Source: PNON01 sp964387025
Lineage (GTDB): Bacteria; Chloroflexota; Anaerolineae; Anaerolineales; Anaerolineaceae
Length of the DNA: 64,000 bases
Assembly (NCBI GenBank): GCA_964387025.1
Contig: CAYLUZ010000002.1
Coordinates: 124,001-188,000 of the forward strand
Reading direction: 5' to 3'
The translations under genes were made by a program, and so were the position numbers. The notes beneath the pieces were generated by a model. It worked only from the letters and a program-made list of their open reading frames with translations. It was not told the DNA's origin and searched no databases. Below, in pieces: positions 52,861-60,946 of this stretch (position 1 is the first letter of the stretch; each line of letters begins with the position of its first letter).

Positions 52861-53756
52861 ATCTGCCTCCTACCAATAAGTGATTGCTGCGCCCGATGAT
52901 AGGCAGTCGTCAAGACGCGTTCAAGTAATACTTCCGCCAGGTGGTCACGGTATCTGGAAGTCGCCCGCAGCGGGCTGCTGCGGAACTGGATACAGTCATG
53001 TAAAATACATTTCGCCTGGTCCAGTGTTTCCGCATTTAATTCTCTGCCGGCCAGGTAGGAATCCACATTCTCGGCCTGTTTGGGCACCGGACCAGCCGGG
53101 CCAACCGCCAAGCGCGAGCGTGAGATCTGCTTATCCTGCACTTCCAGCCAGATGGCCATGTTGATGATCGATAATGCCACACCCTGTGGACGCATCACCC
53201 GCGAAAAGGCCGAAGCCTGACCCGGCTGCTGCAGAGCAACATCAAACCCCACGATGATCTCTTTGCCCGGGATGAGTGTGCTAATACCCACGCCTTTATA
53301 GAGGTTGGAAATGGGCACCCGCCGGGAACCAGCCGCAGATGCAACCTCAGCCTGAGCGTCCAATGCCAGCAGGGAGATGGCTCCATCGCCAGCCGGCAGG
53401 GCATGCCCCACATTGCCGCCCAGTGTACCGACCGCCCGTACCTGCGGACCGCCGATCTGCCCGGTGGATTCTGCCAGCGCCAGCGCATGCTGCCGCACGA
53501 GAGGGGAATCGGTCACCTGTTTCAGCGGAACCGCCGCGCCGATGAACAAACGCTCACCGCGAACCTCGATCAGGTTGAGCTCCGGGATGCGCGTGACATC
53601 AATCAGCGTCTCCACCGGGGCACGGTGCTCCTGCTGTAGTTCCAAAAGTAGGTCGGTCCCGCCAGAAACGATCTGGCAGGAGGTATCATGGGATTGCATA
53701 TATTGAAAAGCGATGGGAAGAGAAGTTGGAAGAAGGTAATTTTTCCAGGTAGGCAT
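52857..53756 (-). CDS. Molybdenum hydroxylase 1, FAD-binding subunit
   Basis: A 299-residue CoxM/XdhB-type flavoprotein. CQIVSGGTDLLLELQ near 27-41 is the first FAD loop, and VGTLGGNVGHALPAGD near 105-120 the second. It hands electrons from the FeS clusters of the next gene product to the final acceptor. As the first gene of the 28-kb minus-strand run it sits directly behind a structured leader whose 3' helix ends one base before the ATG; no Shine-Dalgarno sequence is visible outside that helix. Confidence 0.9.
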   Translation of the reverse strand: MPTWKNYLLPTSLPIAFQYMQSHDTSCQIVSGGTDLLLELQQEHRAPVETLIDVTRIPELNLIEVRGERLFIGAAVPLKQVTDSPLVRQHALALAESTGQIGGPQVRAVGTLGGNVGHALPAGDGAISLLALDAQAEVASAAGSRRVPISNLYKGVGISTLIPGKEIIVGFDVALQQPGQASAFSRVMRPQGVALSIINMAIWLEVQDKQISRSRLAVGPAGPVPKQAENVDSYLAGRELNAETLDQAKCILHDCIQFRSSPLRATSRYRDHLAEVLLERVLTTAYHRAQQSLIGRRQI

Positions 53757-53852
53757 AGGATCGGTGGATGTGATCAGGCGGCACTTTTCGACGGGCCTAC
53801 ATCCGGTCCGACGCCGTCACCCGGTTTCCGGGCGGCGACCACCGAATCCATT
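53757..53852 (-). promoter_or_regulatory. Structured 5' leader with three-way junction next to the start codon (candidate riboswitch)
   Basis: On the minus strand the roughly 95-nt leader pairs end to end. P1: GGATtCGGTGG (53839-53849) with CCACCGATCC (53758-53767), ten pairs and one bulge. P2: CGCCG-CCCGG-AAA-CCGGG-TGA-CGGCG (53812-53837), ten pairs with a three-base bulge. P3: GGATGT (53799-53804) with ACATCC (53766-53771), with an inner AGGC/GCCT pair. P1 and P3 share two bases. The 3' strand of P1 ends one base before the ATG at 53756, so P1 would hide the initiation region. I do not recognise the class. Pairing was worked out by eye. Confidence 0.55.
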
Positions 53853-53858
53853 GATTTA

Positions 53859-53886
53859 ATTATAGCACATCCACCAGGAAAGTCAT
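53859..53886 (-). promoter_or_regulatory. Promoter of the molybdenum hydroxylase/F420 operon
   Basis: On the minus strand a perfect TATAAT (53859-53864) with a weak ATGACT -35 (53881-53886), 16-base spacer. Predicted start near 53852, at the 5' edge of the structured leader. Confidence 0.6.
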
Positions 53887-54002
53887 TAAAATAATGGATA
53901 GGGTTAGTGAGATCGGTATCCTATGACAATTGTGTAGATGGATCTCTTTTTCAGAATCTTCTTTTCCTAAGAGAAGTGGCAGATAAAATGGAGATCACGT
54001 CA

Positions 54003-54557
54003 TTAATTTGTTCTCTCTTCTCCACCAAGTGGAATCATCAAATAAGAGAACATGCGTCTCTTCCTTCCTAGTCCAGGTTCATTATTGACTGCTTCGACCA
54101 AGATCTCTTGGATTCTTAAATTCATTTTTTGAAATTCTTGTTCATCCAGAAATAGCTGAACTTTGCTGATCTGCACTCCATCCTTTATCGGGTTGAAGCT
54201 GGAGCTTTCAGGTTTACCATCCAGGTAACGCTGCGAATCGCTCATCAATGAAGACAGGAACATAGTGAAATACTGCTCCGCCTCCTGCCTGGTCATCCCT
54301 TCCAAATCATCAGCTATCAGCGAAGGTGGAGCTGTAAGTGCATAAGTACGTTCGATGGTTCCGCGAATTTGTTTTTCATCAACCACATTCATCAGCCCGG
54401 CCTCAACCAGGATATTGATATGACGGTACAGGGTTGTCAGCGGGATCTCTGGCATCAGGTCCGCGATCTCTTTGGTTGTCATTTTGTAAGCAGCAATTGC
54501 CGTAACGATCCTGAAACGAATGGGGTGAAGAATAAGATTTGCTTTTTGTCCGGGCAT
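54003..54557 (-). CDS. ArsR-type winged-helix transcriptional regulator
   Basis: A 184-residue regulator. The N-terminal 70 residues are a winged helix (RFRIVTAIAAYKMTTKEIAD, then LTTLYRHINILVEAGLMNVV); the remainder is mostly helical (QEAEQYFTMFLSSLMSDSQRY) and probably a dimer or ligand domain. It resembles the HTH regulators often paired with multidrug or membrane protein genes. A perfect 13-bp palindrome lies 30 bases upstream, between it and the divergent CPBP protease gene; control of both genes from that site is a natural inference. Confidence 0.78.
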   Translation of the reverse strand: MPGQKANLILHPIRFRIVTAIAAYKMTTKEIADLMPEIPLTTLYRHINILVEAGLMNVVDEKQIRGTIERTYALTAPPSLIADDLEGMTRQEAEQYFTMFLSSLMSDSQRYLDGKPESSSFNPIKDGVQISKVQLFLDEQEFQKMNLRIQEILVEAVNNEPGLGRKRRMFSYLMIPLGGEERTN

Positions 54558-54569
54558 GGATATTCCCTC

Positions 54570-54598
54570 TTGACATTATTTCCGTTATTGGTTATATT
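54570..54598 (+). promoter_or_regulatory. Promoter toward the CPBP protease gene
   Basis: Consensus TTGACA (54570-54575), 17-base spacer and TATATT (54593-54598). The -10 box lies within the left arm of the palindrome at 54587-54622, so binding there would block it. Confidence 0.65.
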
Positions 54599-54622
54599 AT
54601 CATTATCGGTAATATAACCAAT
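54587..54622. promoter_or_regulatory. Operator-like inverted repeat
   Basis: ATTGGTTATATTA (54587-54599), a 10-base spacer and TAATATAACCAAT (54610-54622): a perfect 13-bp dyad between the divergent HTH regulator and CPBP genes, overlapping the plus-strand -10 box. Probable binding site of the adjacent regulator. Confidence 0.65.
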
Positions 54623-54701
54623 AATGATTACTTTCATTCTACATCGAAATCCCCCGTTATTCAAGCCTTCAAGATACAACTTTCATACAGGGGAAATCAA
54701 G

Positions 54702-54770
54702 ATGAAAAAAATGAGGAAATATGTGCAACAACAAATTTTGGATCATCCGGTTTTTGTGCAGATTATTTAA
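54702..54770 (+). CDS. Possible 22-residue leader peptide
   Basis: A short frame starting MKKMRKYVQQQ follows an AGGGGAAATCAAG ribosome-site-like sequence and ends at TAA 36 bases before the CPBP protease ATG. It is within the transcript from the promoter at 54570. It may be a translated leader peptide, a remnant of a gene start, or chance. Confidence 0.25.
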   Translation: MKKMRKYVQQQILDHPVFVQII

Positions 54771-54806
54771 CTGTTGTCAGAATTGATCTTCGTGAATGGA
54801 TGTAAT

Positions 54807-55694
54807 ATGAAACACAAACCGTCTTTTCGAATCTGGTTTTTCCTCCTGGCTGTCTATCTGCTATCCGCTATCTTATGGATTCCAATCATTATTTCCGGAA
54901 AAGGAATGGCATCCCTGCTTAATACAGTTTTGATGGCTCTGATCACCTTTGTTCCATCCAGTATGGGTATTCTATTTACTTACCTTGTAAAAACCCCGGA
55001 AGAAAGACATGATTTCTGGAAACGCGCATTTGGGTGGCCAAAAACCAAGTTATCTTACCTACTAGCGGGGTTGTTGATATTCCCGATGCTAAATATCACA
55101 TCATACATTCTCTCCTTCGTTGTTAGCGGGCAACCGGTTATATTTGACAATGCTCGTCAGGTGTTTTCCAGCCTGCCGCTTTTCCTGCAATTCCTATTCG
55201 TTGAGATCACCTTTGGTGCCCTGTCAGAAGAACTGGGCTGGCGGGGATATCTGCTCGATGAAATGGAGTCCAAATGGAGTGCATTGAAATCAGCGTTTGT
55301 TCTAGGAATATTTTGGGGATTGTGGCATACACCAGCATTCTTGATTACCGGATTGGCTCAGCATGAAATGGGCGGGGTTCTTTCTCCCCAGTATGCATCT
55401 TTCACCTGTACTGCAATCCTGGCCAGCATCCTGATGACGTGGATTTACAATAATACCGGACACAGCATCCTGGTGGCAGGTTTCTTGATGCATTTCTTAA
55501 CGAATGCTTCGCTGGTTCTCATGACCGGAATGTTCGGAGACTTTTCGGTACCTAATACATTCTGGACAATATCAATTGTGATCTATACCATCACAAGTAT
55601 TGTCGTCATAACCGTTTGGGGACCTAAATCACTCACTCGAAGCCCGAAACAGCCGGAAGAGTTGGTCTTATCCCAATCTTCAAGTTCAGTTTAA
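54807..55694 (+). CDS. CPBP-family intramembrane metalloprotease (CAAX protease-like)
   Basis: A 295-residue membrane protein with about eight transmembrane segments. The CPBP (ABI) motifs are present: SEELGWRGYLLDEM (EExxxR) near residue 143, FWGLWHTPAFLI near 170, and GFLMHFLTNAS near 230 supplying the last histidine. Bacterial members are thought to cleave membrane peptides or act in self-immunity; the substrate is unknown. I chose the ATG at 54807 (MKHKPSF), since earlier in-frame starts lack support. Divergent from the HTH regulator and ends at a strong terminator. Confidence 0.88.
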   Translation: MKHKPSFRIWFFLLAVYLLSAILWIPIIISGKGMASLLNTVLMALITFVPSSMGILFTYLVKTPEERHDFWKRAFGWPKTKLSYLLAGLLIFPMLNITSYILSFVVSGQPVIFDNARQVFSSLPLFLQFLFVEITFGALSEELGWRGYLLDEMESKWSALKSAFVLGIFWGLWHTPAFLITGLAQHEMGGVLSPQYASFTCTAILASILMTWIYNNTGHSILVAGFLMHFLTNASLVLMTGMFGDFSVPNTFWTISIVIYTITSIVVITVWGPKSLTRSPKQPEELVLSQSSSSV

Positions 55695-55751
55695 TATCGG
55701 GGATGATTTATCACATTGACGAAAACAAAACTGTCGCATTAAGCTAAACCT

Positions 55752-55801
55752 AAAACATCGATGAGATTGGAATACTTTCTCCAATCCCATCGATGTTTTT
55801 T
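55752..55801 (+). terminator. Intrinsic terminator of the CPBP gene
   Basis: AAAACATCGATG-a-GATTGG, a 10-base loop, CCAATC-c-CATCGATG and a run of six T. A long, nearly perfect stem about 58 bases after the stop. Confidence 0.85.
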
Positions 55802-55896
55802 AACCATTATTTCAGTAACGAAACCATTTGCCTGTTAATTCTTTCTGCCGCACTTTTTAGGTTCAGGCGGAACATGAAATCCATCAGATACAAGTA

Positions 55897-55951
55897 TTGG
55901 GTTTCGCAAAGGAGTTATTGTTGGGTTTCACAAAAAACGCTCAACCCAACC
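55897..55951. repeat. Degenerate TTGGGTT palindromic repeat
   Basis: Two direct copies of TTGGGTTTCrCAAA (55897-55910 and 55921-55934), the second paired with AACCCAA at 55943-55949. On the minus strand it reads GGTTGGGTTGAGCG...GTGAAACCCAACA, a pattern widely seen as dispersed intergenic palindromes in bacterial genomes. It lies just after the MFS gene stop and may also serve as its weak terminator. Confidence 0.5.
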
Positions 55952-55961
55952 TACAAGGATC

Positions 55962-57311
55962 TCACCCAGCCGCTTCGACCGCTGCCTTCTCATCCACCTG
56001 GACAAAGTCCGGCAGGATCGTTTCGGCATTGCGGATCTTCGGGATGAGTAAGCCTGCCACTCCCACCAGCGCCATGGCTATACCGCAGATGATCTGCAGT
56101 AGACCCATGCCCGCCCCCGGACCGGTGCCCACCAGCCAGCCAAACATGGATGACAGGGGTGAAGCCGTCCGCATGGCCGGCTCCAATACAAAGTCTGCCA
56201 GTGTGCCGCCGATGATGGGAGAGATCGGGTTGGCAAACCAGGCGATCAGCCGCCGGGCAGAAAATACCCGCCCCTGCAGGTCCGGCGCTACCTTGGATTG
56301 CCAGATGGCCTGGTTGGAGCTGTTGATCAGCGGCATGGAGAGGCCGCCCAGCACCATCCCTGCAACCCAGATTGGTAGACCAAAGTTCAACCCCAGGATG
56401 GCTGTGCCGATCAACCCGCAGTACGTCCATCCCCACAGCACTCCATTGGTGCGGCGTTTGAATCCACCCCAGGCGCTCATCACGACCCCTCCCAGCACCA
56501 TCCCGATCGCCCCAGCTGACTGGACCGTGCCAAATAAGAGTCCATTCTGATTTGTTTTCGCAAGGATCATCGGAGGTATTACAGTGTATGAGATCCCGGC
56601 GAACAGGTTACCGAAGAAGAAGATGAGCTGTAAACCCAGCAGGCTCGGCCGGTCAAAAATATATTTGAATCCATAAGCTGCCTCTTTGAGGAAATTGCCC
56701 CGGGATTGTTTGCCTTCCTCCGTCTGCATTGGCTGAGGAATATGGACGACCATCAGGGTCATAATGGCAAAGAAGAAAGTGACCACATCGATCGCCAGAA
56801 GCCCGCTAAGGTGAATGAGGGGAAGTAACGCTCCGGCAAATAACGGGGCGATGACTCCCGGTCCGGCTTCGATCAACGACATCATCCCGTTCGCCCGGCC
56901 CAATTGTTCCTTGGGGATCATCGTACTGATCGCAGCCGAGTACGCCGGCCACTGGAATGCGTTGCCGATCCCGTTCACTGCTGCGGCTACATACAGGTGC
57001 CAGAATTCCAGCCTGCCTATTGTGATCAAAACAAAGATGCCGCTGGTGGCGATCACCGCAGCCAGGTCGCTGACCATCATCATGAGCTTACGGCTGTAGC
57101 GGTCCACCATCACCCCGGCAATGGGTGATATAACCAAAAATGGTGTGATGAAGAATACCTGCATGAAAGCCATGGCGGTAGCACTTTGGGTTTGCTGGTA
57201 CATCCATAAAGTCAGCCCGAATTGCGACATGGAAGATGCCAAAACTGAAGTGATCTGGCCGATCCAGACAATGATAAAAGCAGTCATTCCCGCAGGTGTT
57301 TTATTATTCAT
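55962..57311 (-). CDS. MFS transporter (EntS/MFS_3-like)
   Basis: A 449-residue major facilitator with about 12 transmembrane segments. The first helix pair (IIVWIGQITSVLASSMSQFG) and the loop GVMVDRYSRKLMMMVSD near 62-78 mark the family; GNAFQWPAYSAAISTMIPKE and GLSMPLINSSNQAIWQSKV are typical of the MFS_3 exporter group that includes enterobactin exporters. A drug or metabolite exporter is likely; the substrate is unknown. The start follows GGGGATTTT. The gene is GC-richer than its neighbours. Confidence 0.88.
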   Translation of the reverse strand: MNNKTPAGMTAFIIVWIGQITSVLASSMSQFGLTLWMYQQTQSATAMAFMQVFFITPFLVISPIAGVMVDRYSRKLMMMVSDLAAVIATSGIFVLITIGRLEFWHLYVAAAVNGIGNAFQWPAYSAAISTMIPKEQLGRANGMMSLIEAGPGVIAPLFAGALLPLIHLSGLLAIDVVTFFFAIMTLMVVHIPQPMQTEEGKQSRGNFLKEAAYGFKYIFDRPSLLGLQLIFFFGNLFAGISYTVIPPMILAKTNQNGLLFGTVQSAGAIGMVLGGVVMSAWGGFKRRTNGVLWGWTYCGLIGTAILGLNFGLPIWVAGMVLGGLSMPLINSSNQAIWQSKVAPDLQGRVFSARRLIAWFANPISPIIGGTLADFVLEPAMRTASPLSSMFGWLVGTGPGAGMGLLQIICGIAMALVGVAGLLIPKIRNAETILPDFVQVDEKAAVEAAG

Positions 57312-57636
57312 AAAATCCCCTGAAAACGTGCAAATCTGACCTAATTAATGGATTTATAAGTTTGAGTAATACCTTTATAGGTAACCCGCCAAATCGGATA
57401 CCCCGATATTATATCCCATGATTTGAACCTTTGGAAAACCTGGAATGACACTCGGTGAAAGGGCAGACATATCATGCCCGAAGGGTACACAGGTCTGCCC
57501 CAACATGCTCATGGGTTCAACGATATATGTCTTCATTTGTGACTCAGGACACATCCAAAAAAAACTTCGGCATGTTATATTCTTCAAGGGCGTATTGCCA
57601 ATTTTTAATATTAATAATGGAACCCATGGAGGAATG
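57312..57636. other. Intergenic region between MFS and DegV genes
   Basis: About 325 bases without a supported gene. An upstream ATG at 57445 stays open into the DegV gene but encodes 64 residues with no DegV similarity. TATATT at 57576-57581 is a possible -10 box without a clear -35. No hairpin terminator or structured RNA was seen. Confidence 0.4.
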
Positions 57637-58536
57637 ATGCAAATAGTAACCGATCAGGGAATGGATCTATCACCCGAACAGTCTGAAGGGCTTAACATCT
57701 CCTATGTACCTTTACGAATAACGTTGGACGGAAGGACTTTTATTGGTGCAGAGGATATTGATTACGTTACTTTCTACAAAATGTTACAAGGAACAAAATC
57801 CTTCCCAACCACATCACAACCTTCACCTGGTGACTTCGCTGATAAATATCGCCAGCTCTCAAAAATTGACCCTGATATTCTGTCCATTCATATATCATCA
57901 GGGTTAAGTGGAACAGTCAATTCTGCCCGCCTGGGCGCAGAAATGGTTCCCGAAGCCAATGTAACAGTCTATGATTCAAAAACGCTTTCCTGCATGTTGG
58001 GATGGCAGGTGCAGGCTGCTGCGCAAGCTTTAAGGGCTGGCTGGTACCTGGGGGATATTCTTAAATTAATGGACCAGATCCGTGAAAAAACTGAGGCTAT
58101 GTTTACTTTAGCAGACCTTAAATATCTAATTCACGGCGGCCGGATCAGCCATTTAAAAGGATTGATGGGCTCTGTTCTCAACATTAAACCTGTGATTGGT
58201 GTGGCTGCCAAAACTGATGGCAAGTATTTTCCGCTTGGCCAGGAATTCTCATTTAATAAAGCTATCCGGAAACTTGCCACAATCATATCGAATAAGTTCT
58301 CGCATGATACGGTATTACGGGTTCAATTGATGCACGGAGACAATCCCCTCGGGGTTGAATTGCTGCGGGAAGAATTATTACAGAAGAATGAATGTGTCTT
58401 TGAAAGTGTTGTTCCTGTTGCGCCTCTGCTTGGGGCTCATACAGGTGCGAGCGTAGTTGGGATCGGTGTTGCACCATTGGATATATTTTTGCATCCTGAC
58501 TTGAACCTTATACCGGTCGCTGCTGTTGCAGTTTAA
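57637..58536 (+). CDS. DegV-family fatty-acid-binding protein
   Basis: A 299-residue protein of the DegV/FakB family, which binds a fatty acid and presents it to the kinase FakA for phosphorylation and entry into phospholipids. It starts MQIVTDQGMDLSPEQ, has FPTTSQPSPGDF near 50, HISSGLSGTVNSA near 86 (fatty-acid carboxylate site), DSKTLSCMLGW near 118 and LKYLIHGGRISHLKG near 160. GGAGG at 57628-57632 selects this start. No FakA gene is in the window. Confidence 0.92.
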   Translation: MQIVTDQGMDLSPEQSEGLNISYVPLRITLDGRTFIGAEDIDYVTFYKMLQGTKSFPTTSQPSPGDFADKYRQLSKIDPDILSIHISSGLSGTVNSARLGAEMVPEANVTVYDSKTLSCMLGWQVQAAAQALRAGWYLGDILKLMDQIREKTEAMFTLADLKYLIHGGRISHLKGLMGSVLNIKPVIGVAAKTDGKYFPLGQEFSFNKAIRKLATIISNKFSHDTVLRVQLMHGDNPLGVELLREELLQKNECVFESVVPVAPLLGAHTGASVVGIGVAPLDIFLHPDLNLIPVAAVAV

Positions 58537-58581
58537 GATTAACACCCTGCCTGCATAGTTACGTTAATATAGTAAAATATT

Positions 58582-58614
58582 CTCCAAGCCCTAAAGTGGG
58601 TTTGGAGTTTTTTT
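58582..58614 (+). terminator. Intrinsic terminator of the DegV gene
   Basis: CTCCAA-gc-CC, a short loop, GG-gt-TTGGAG and a run of seven T, 46 bases after the stop. Confidence 0.8.
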
Positions 58615-58684
58615 AATCTATGTCCATGAATAAAAGCACAAGCCAGGGGTACAAATATTAATTTCGACTCAAGGAGTTATTAAG

Positions 58685-59515
58685 ATGATTGACTGTATTA
58701 AGGATTACACAACCTTGAATAACGGAATAAAAATGCCTTGGCTTGGATTTGGTGTATTCAAGGTTCCCGAAGGTGAAGTTGTTGAAAATGCAGTCAAGTC
58801 AGCGTTGGAAACCGGATACCGGCACATCGACACGGCCGCACTTTACGGAAATGAGCGCGGTGTTGGCAAAGCCATTCGGGCAAGCGGAGTCCCCCGGGAA
58901 GATATATTCCTGACCACGAAGGTTTGGAATGATGATCAGCGCAAGCAGCGTATTCATGTTGCCTTCGAAGAAAGCCTCAACCGTTTGGATACAGATTATG
59001 TGGACCTCTACCTGATTCACTGGCCGGTGAAGGGTTTTTATCAGCAAACCTGGAAAAGCATGGAAGAGATCTACAAAAGCGGAAAAACAAAGTCCATCGG
59101 TATAAGCAATTTTCTGGTCCATCATATTGAAGATATTTTAGGTGACTGCCAGATCGCACCTGCTGTGAACCAGGTGGAATTCCATCCATTCCTCCGCCAG
59201 CCCGAGTTATTGAAATTTTGCCAGAGCAAGAACATCCAGTTGGAAGCCTGGGCGCCATTGATTCAAGGCGGGTTTGCAGGTGTTCGAGATTTTGAACAAA
59301 TTGCTGAAAAATACCACAAATCTCCTGCCCAGGTCATCCTGCGCTGGGATCTGCAACACCAGGTGGTCACCATTCCCAAATCCACCAATCCAAAGCGAAT
59401 AGCTGAGAATGCAGCTATATTTGATTTCGAGCTATCCGCTGAAGATATGCAGAAAATTGATCAACTGGACAAAGGAAACCGGGTAGGTCCAGACCCGGAC
59501 CATTTCGACTTCTAG
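58685..59515 (+). CDS. Aldo/keto reductase
   Basis: A 276-residue NADPH-dependent TIM-barrel reductase, close to 2,5-diketo-gluconate reductase-type enzymes. The signature GYRHIDTAALYGNERGVGKA (about 39-58) holds the catalytic Asp and Tyr; DLYLIHWPVKG near 107 holds the histidine; the C-terminal VVTIPKSTNPKRIAEN is the coenzyme site. Substrate unknown. The start follows AAGGAGTTATTAAG. It stands alone between a terminator and a convergent gene. Confidence 0.94.
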   Translation: MIDCIKDYTTLNNGIKMPWLGFGVFKVPEGEVVENAVKSALETGYRHIDTAALYGNERGVGKAIRASGVPREDIFLTTKVWNDDQRKQRIHVAFEESLNRLDTDYVDLYLIHWPVKGFYQQTWKSMEEIYKSGKTKSIGISNFLVHHIEDILGDCQIAPAVNQVEFHPFLRQPELLKFCQSKNIQLEAWAPLIQGGFAGVRDFEQIAEKYHKSPAQVILRWDLQHQVVTIPKSTNPKRIAENAAIFDFELSAEDMQKIDQLDKGNRVGPDPDHFDF

Positions 59516-59569
59516 CTGATCAATTTTTGTATTGGATTTCCCTTAGGTATTAAAATGTGTTAGTAATAA

Positions 59570-60946
59570 TCACATTCGTGCAAGCCTAGCTGTCTGTTTG
59601 GCCAATTCCCGAATGGATAGTTTTTCTTTTCCTTTGATATAGGTTTCCAGAAGATCTCCAAGCGGCTCAGCCCATTCGCCAGGAACATCACTGATCACAC
59701 CCAATACATTACCAACCAGGCCGCCATTACAGTCAACATCCAGGCCGGCTGTTGCCAGTAACGACATCGATTCAGTAAAATCTCCTTGCCCATACCATAA
59801 TGCCAGTAGGTCAGCAGCCAGGTTTGGATAGGCATGTATCCAGTTATAGCGCTCAAAATGCTTGTCCAATAATTTCCATGCATGTGCTGCATCATCCGTG
59901 CTTGTAAGCACATCAAAGCAGAACTGCAATTTGGCAGCGTATTCACTCTTCGGAGGTATGTAACGGGCACCTTCCATAACGATCTTTCGGGGGTCGTTCA
60001 TCACAAACGCCAATGAAGTGATCACAGCAGCGTAAATCTCACCGTAGACCCCGTTGCGGGCATGCGATATCACCGAGTCGATATGAGCCAGGCGGGCGGT
60101 TTCCATCGGGTCAGCAGGTGCGAGCATGCCGCACACCATCCCGCGCATTTGCGCACCGATCCAATCGCAATATGGATTTAGGAAAGTACCTGATTCGGGT
60201 GGATAGATGCCCAGGTTCAGGTTGCGTAAAGCAGTCCCTTCAGCGGATACTCCGTAAGGCAGTTTCTTTACCCATTCATCTCCCAGTACATCGGATGTGA
60301 TACCCTTACCCATCTTTTCATATACATCCAGCAGCAGCAGTTCATAAACCACATCGTCATTGGTGGTCTCCGGTGGGATGAGATAGCCGCGAACATCACC
60401 ATAAACCTGCTGAATGCGCTCGCCGGTATAGCCTTCGATCGCAGTACCAAAGGATCCGCCTGCCATCTGACCCATCCACCCCTGGTATATGCGTTCGACA
60501 TATTCATCTTTCCAACCGGAAAGTGGTTTGTATCCGACTGAGGCAGGCATGGCTGCTTTTACATCCTCCCAGGAGGCAGGATGTTCATAGCTGTGGTAAG
60601 GGTGGCCGGGTATCTTAGGTGCTTCTTTCAGCGCTTTCATGATACGCGCTGAAAGTACACGCAATTCTTCCATACGCCCCTCAGCTTCGAGTTTCTTCCC
60701 TTCGGGAAGGAGAGGCTCCGCGTCGCTGACATCGTACCCCTGGTTTGCCCAATCCTGCACCATGCTGAGAAAAAATGAATCGGGAGCGAGAGAACCTGGG
60801 ACGCGCACATTCCAATTCCAGCGTAAAAGTCCGTCCCCATGGGGAAAATCACCTACATGTTCCCAGTGTGCAACTTCTTTGCGGCGGTCCACCGGAACTG
60901 CAGCATCGCGGTATTCTCTTTCCATTTGCCATGCTTTTTTTGTCAT
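59570..60946 (-). CDS. ADP-ribosylglycohydrolase-like protein
   Basis: A 458-residue protein. After a roughly 130-residue N-terminal extension, the ARH-like domain shows QMAGGSFGTAIEGYTGE near 160, TNDDVVYELLLLD near 193 (in place of the usual TDDT metal motif) and GLDVDCNGGLVGNVLGVI near 405 (in place of G-D-T-D). The acidic pairs that bind magnesium are thus changed, so it may cleave an N-glycosidic bond of a nucleoside-like molecule and not protein ADP-ribose. Its start overlaps the stop of an ABC permease (ATGA), placing it in the transporter operon. Confidence 0.82.
   Translation of the reverse strand: MTKKAWQMEREYRDAAVPVDRRKEVAHWEHVGDFPHGDGLLRWNWNVRVPGSLAPDSFFLSMVQDWANQGYDVSDAEPLLPEGKKLEAEGRMEELRVLSARIMKALKEAPKIPGHPYHSYEHPASWEDVKAAMPASVGYKPLSGWKDEYVERIYQGWMGQMAGGSFGTAIEGYTGERIQQVYGDVRGYLIPPETTNDDVVYELLLLDVYEKMGKGITSDVLGDEWVKKLPYGVSAEGTALRNLNLGIYPPESGTFLNPYCDWIGAQMRGMVCGMLAPADPMETARLAHIDSVISHARNGVYGEIYAAVITSLAFVMNDPRKIVMEGARYIPPKSEYAAKLQFCFDVLTSTDDAAHAWKLLDKHFERYNWIHAYPNLAADLLALWYGQGDFTESMSLLATAGLDVDCNGGLVGNVLGVISDVPGEWAEPLGDLLETYIKGKEKLSIRELAKQTARLARM

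Noticed and set aside
57445..57636. N-terminal extension of the DegV protein
   Set aside because: The 64 residues have no family similarity, and GGAGG is placed for the start at 57637.
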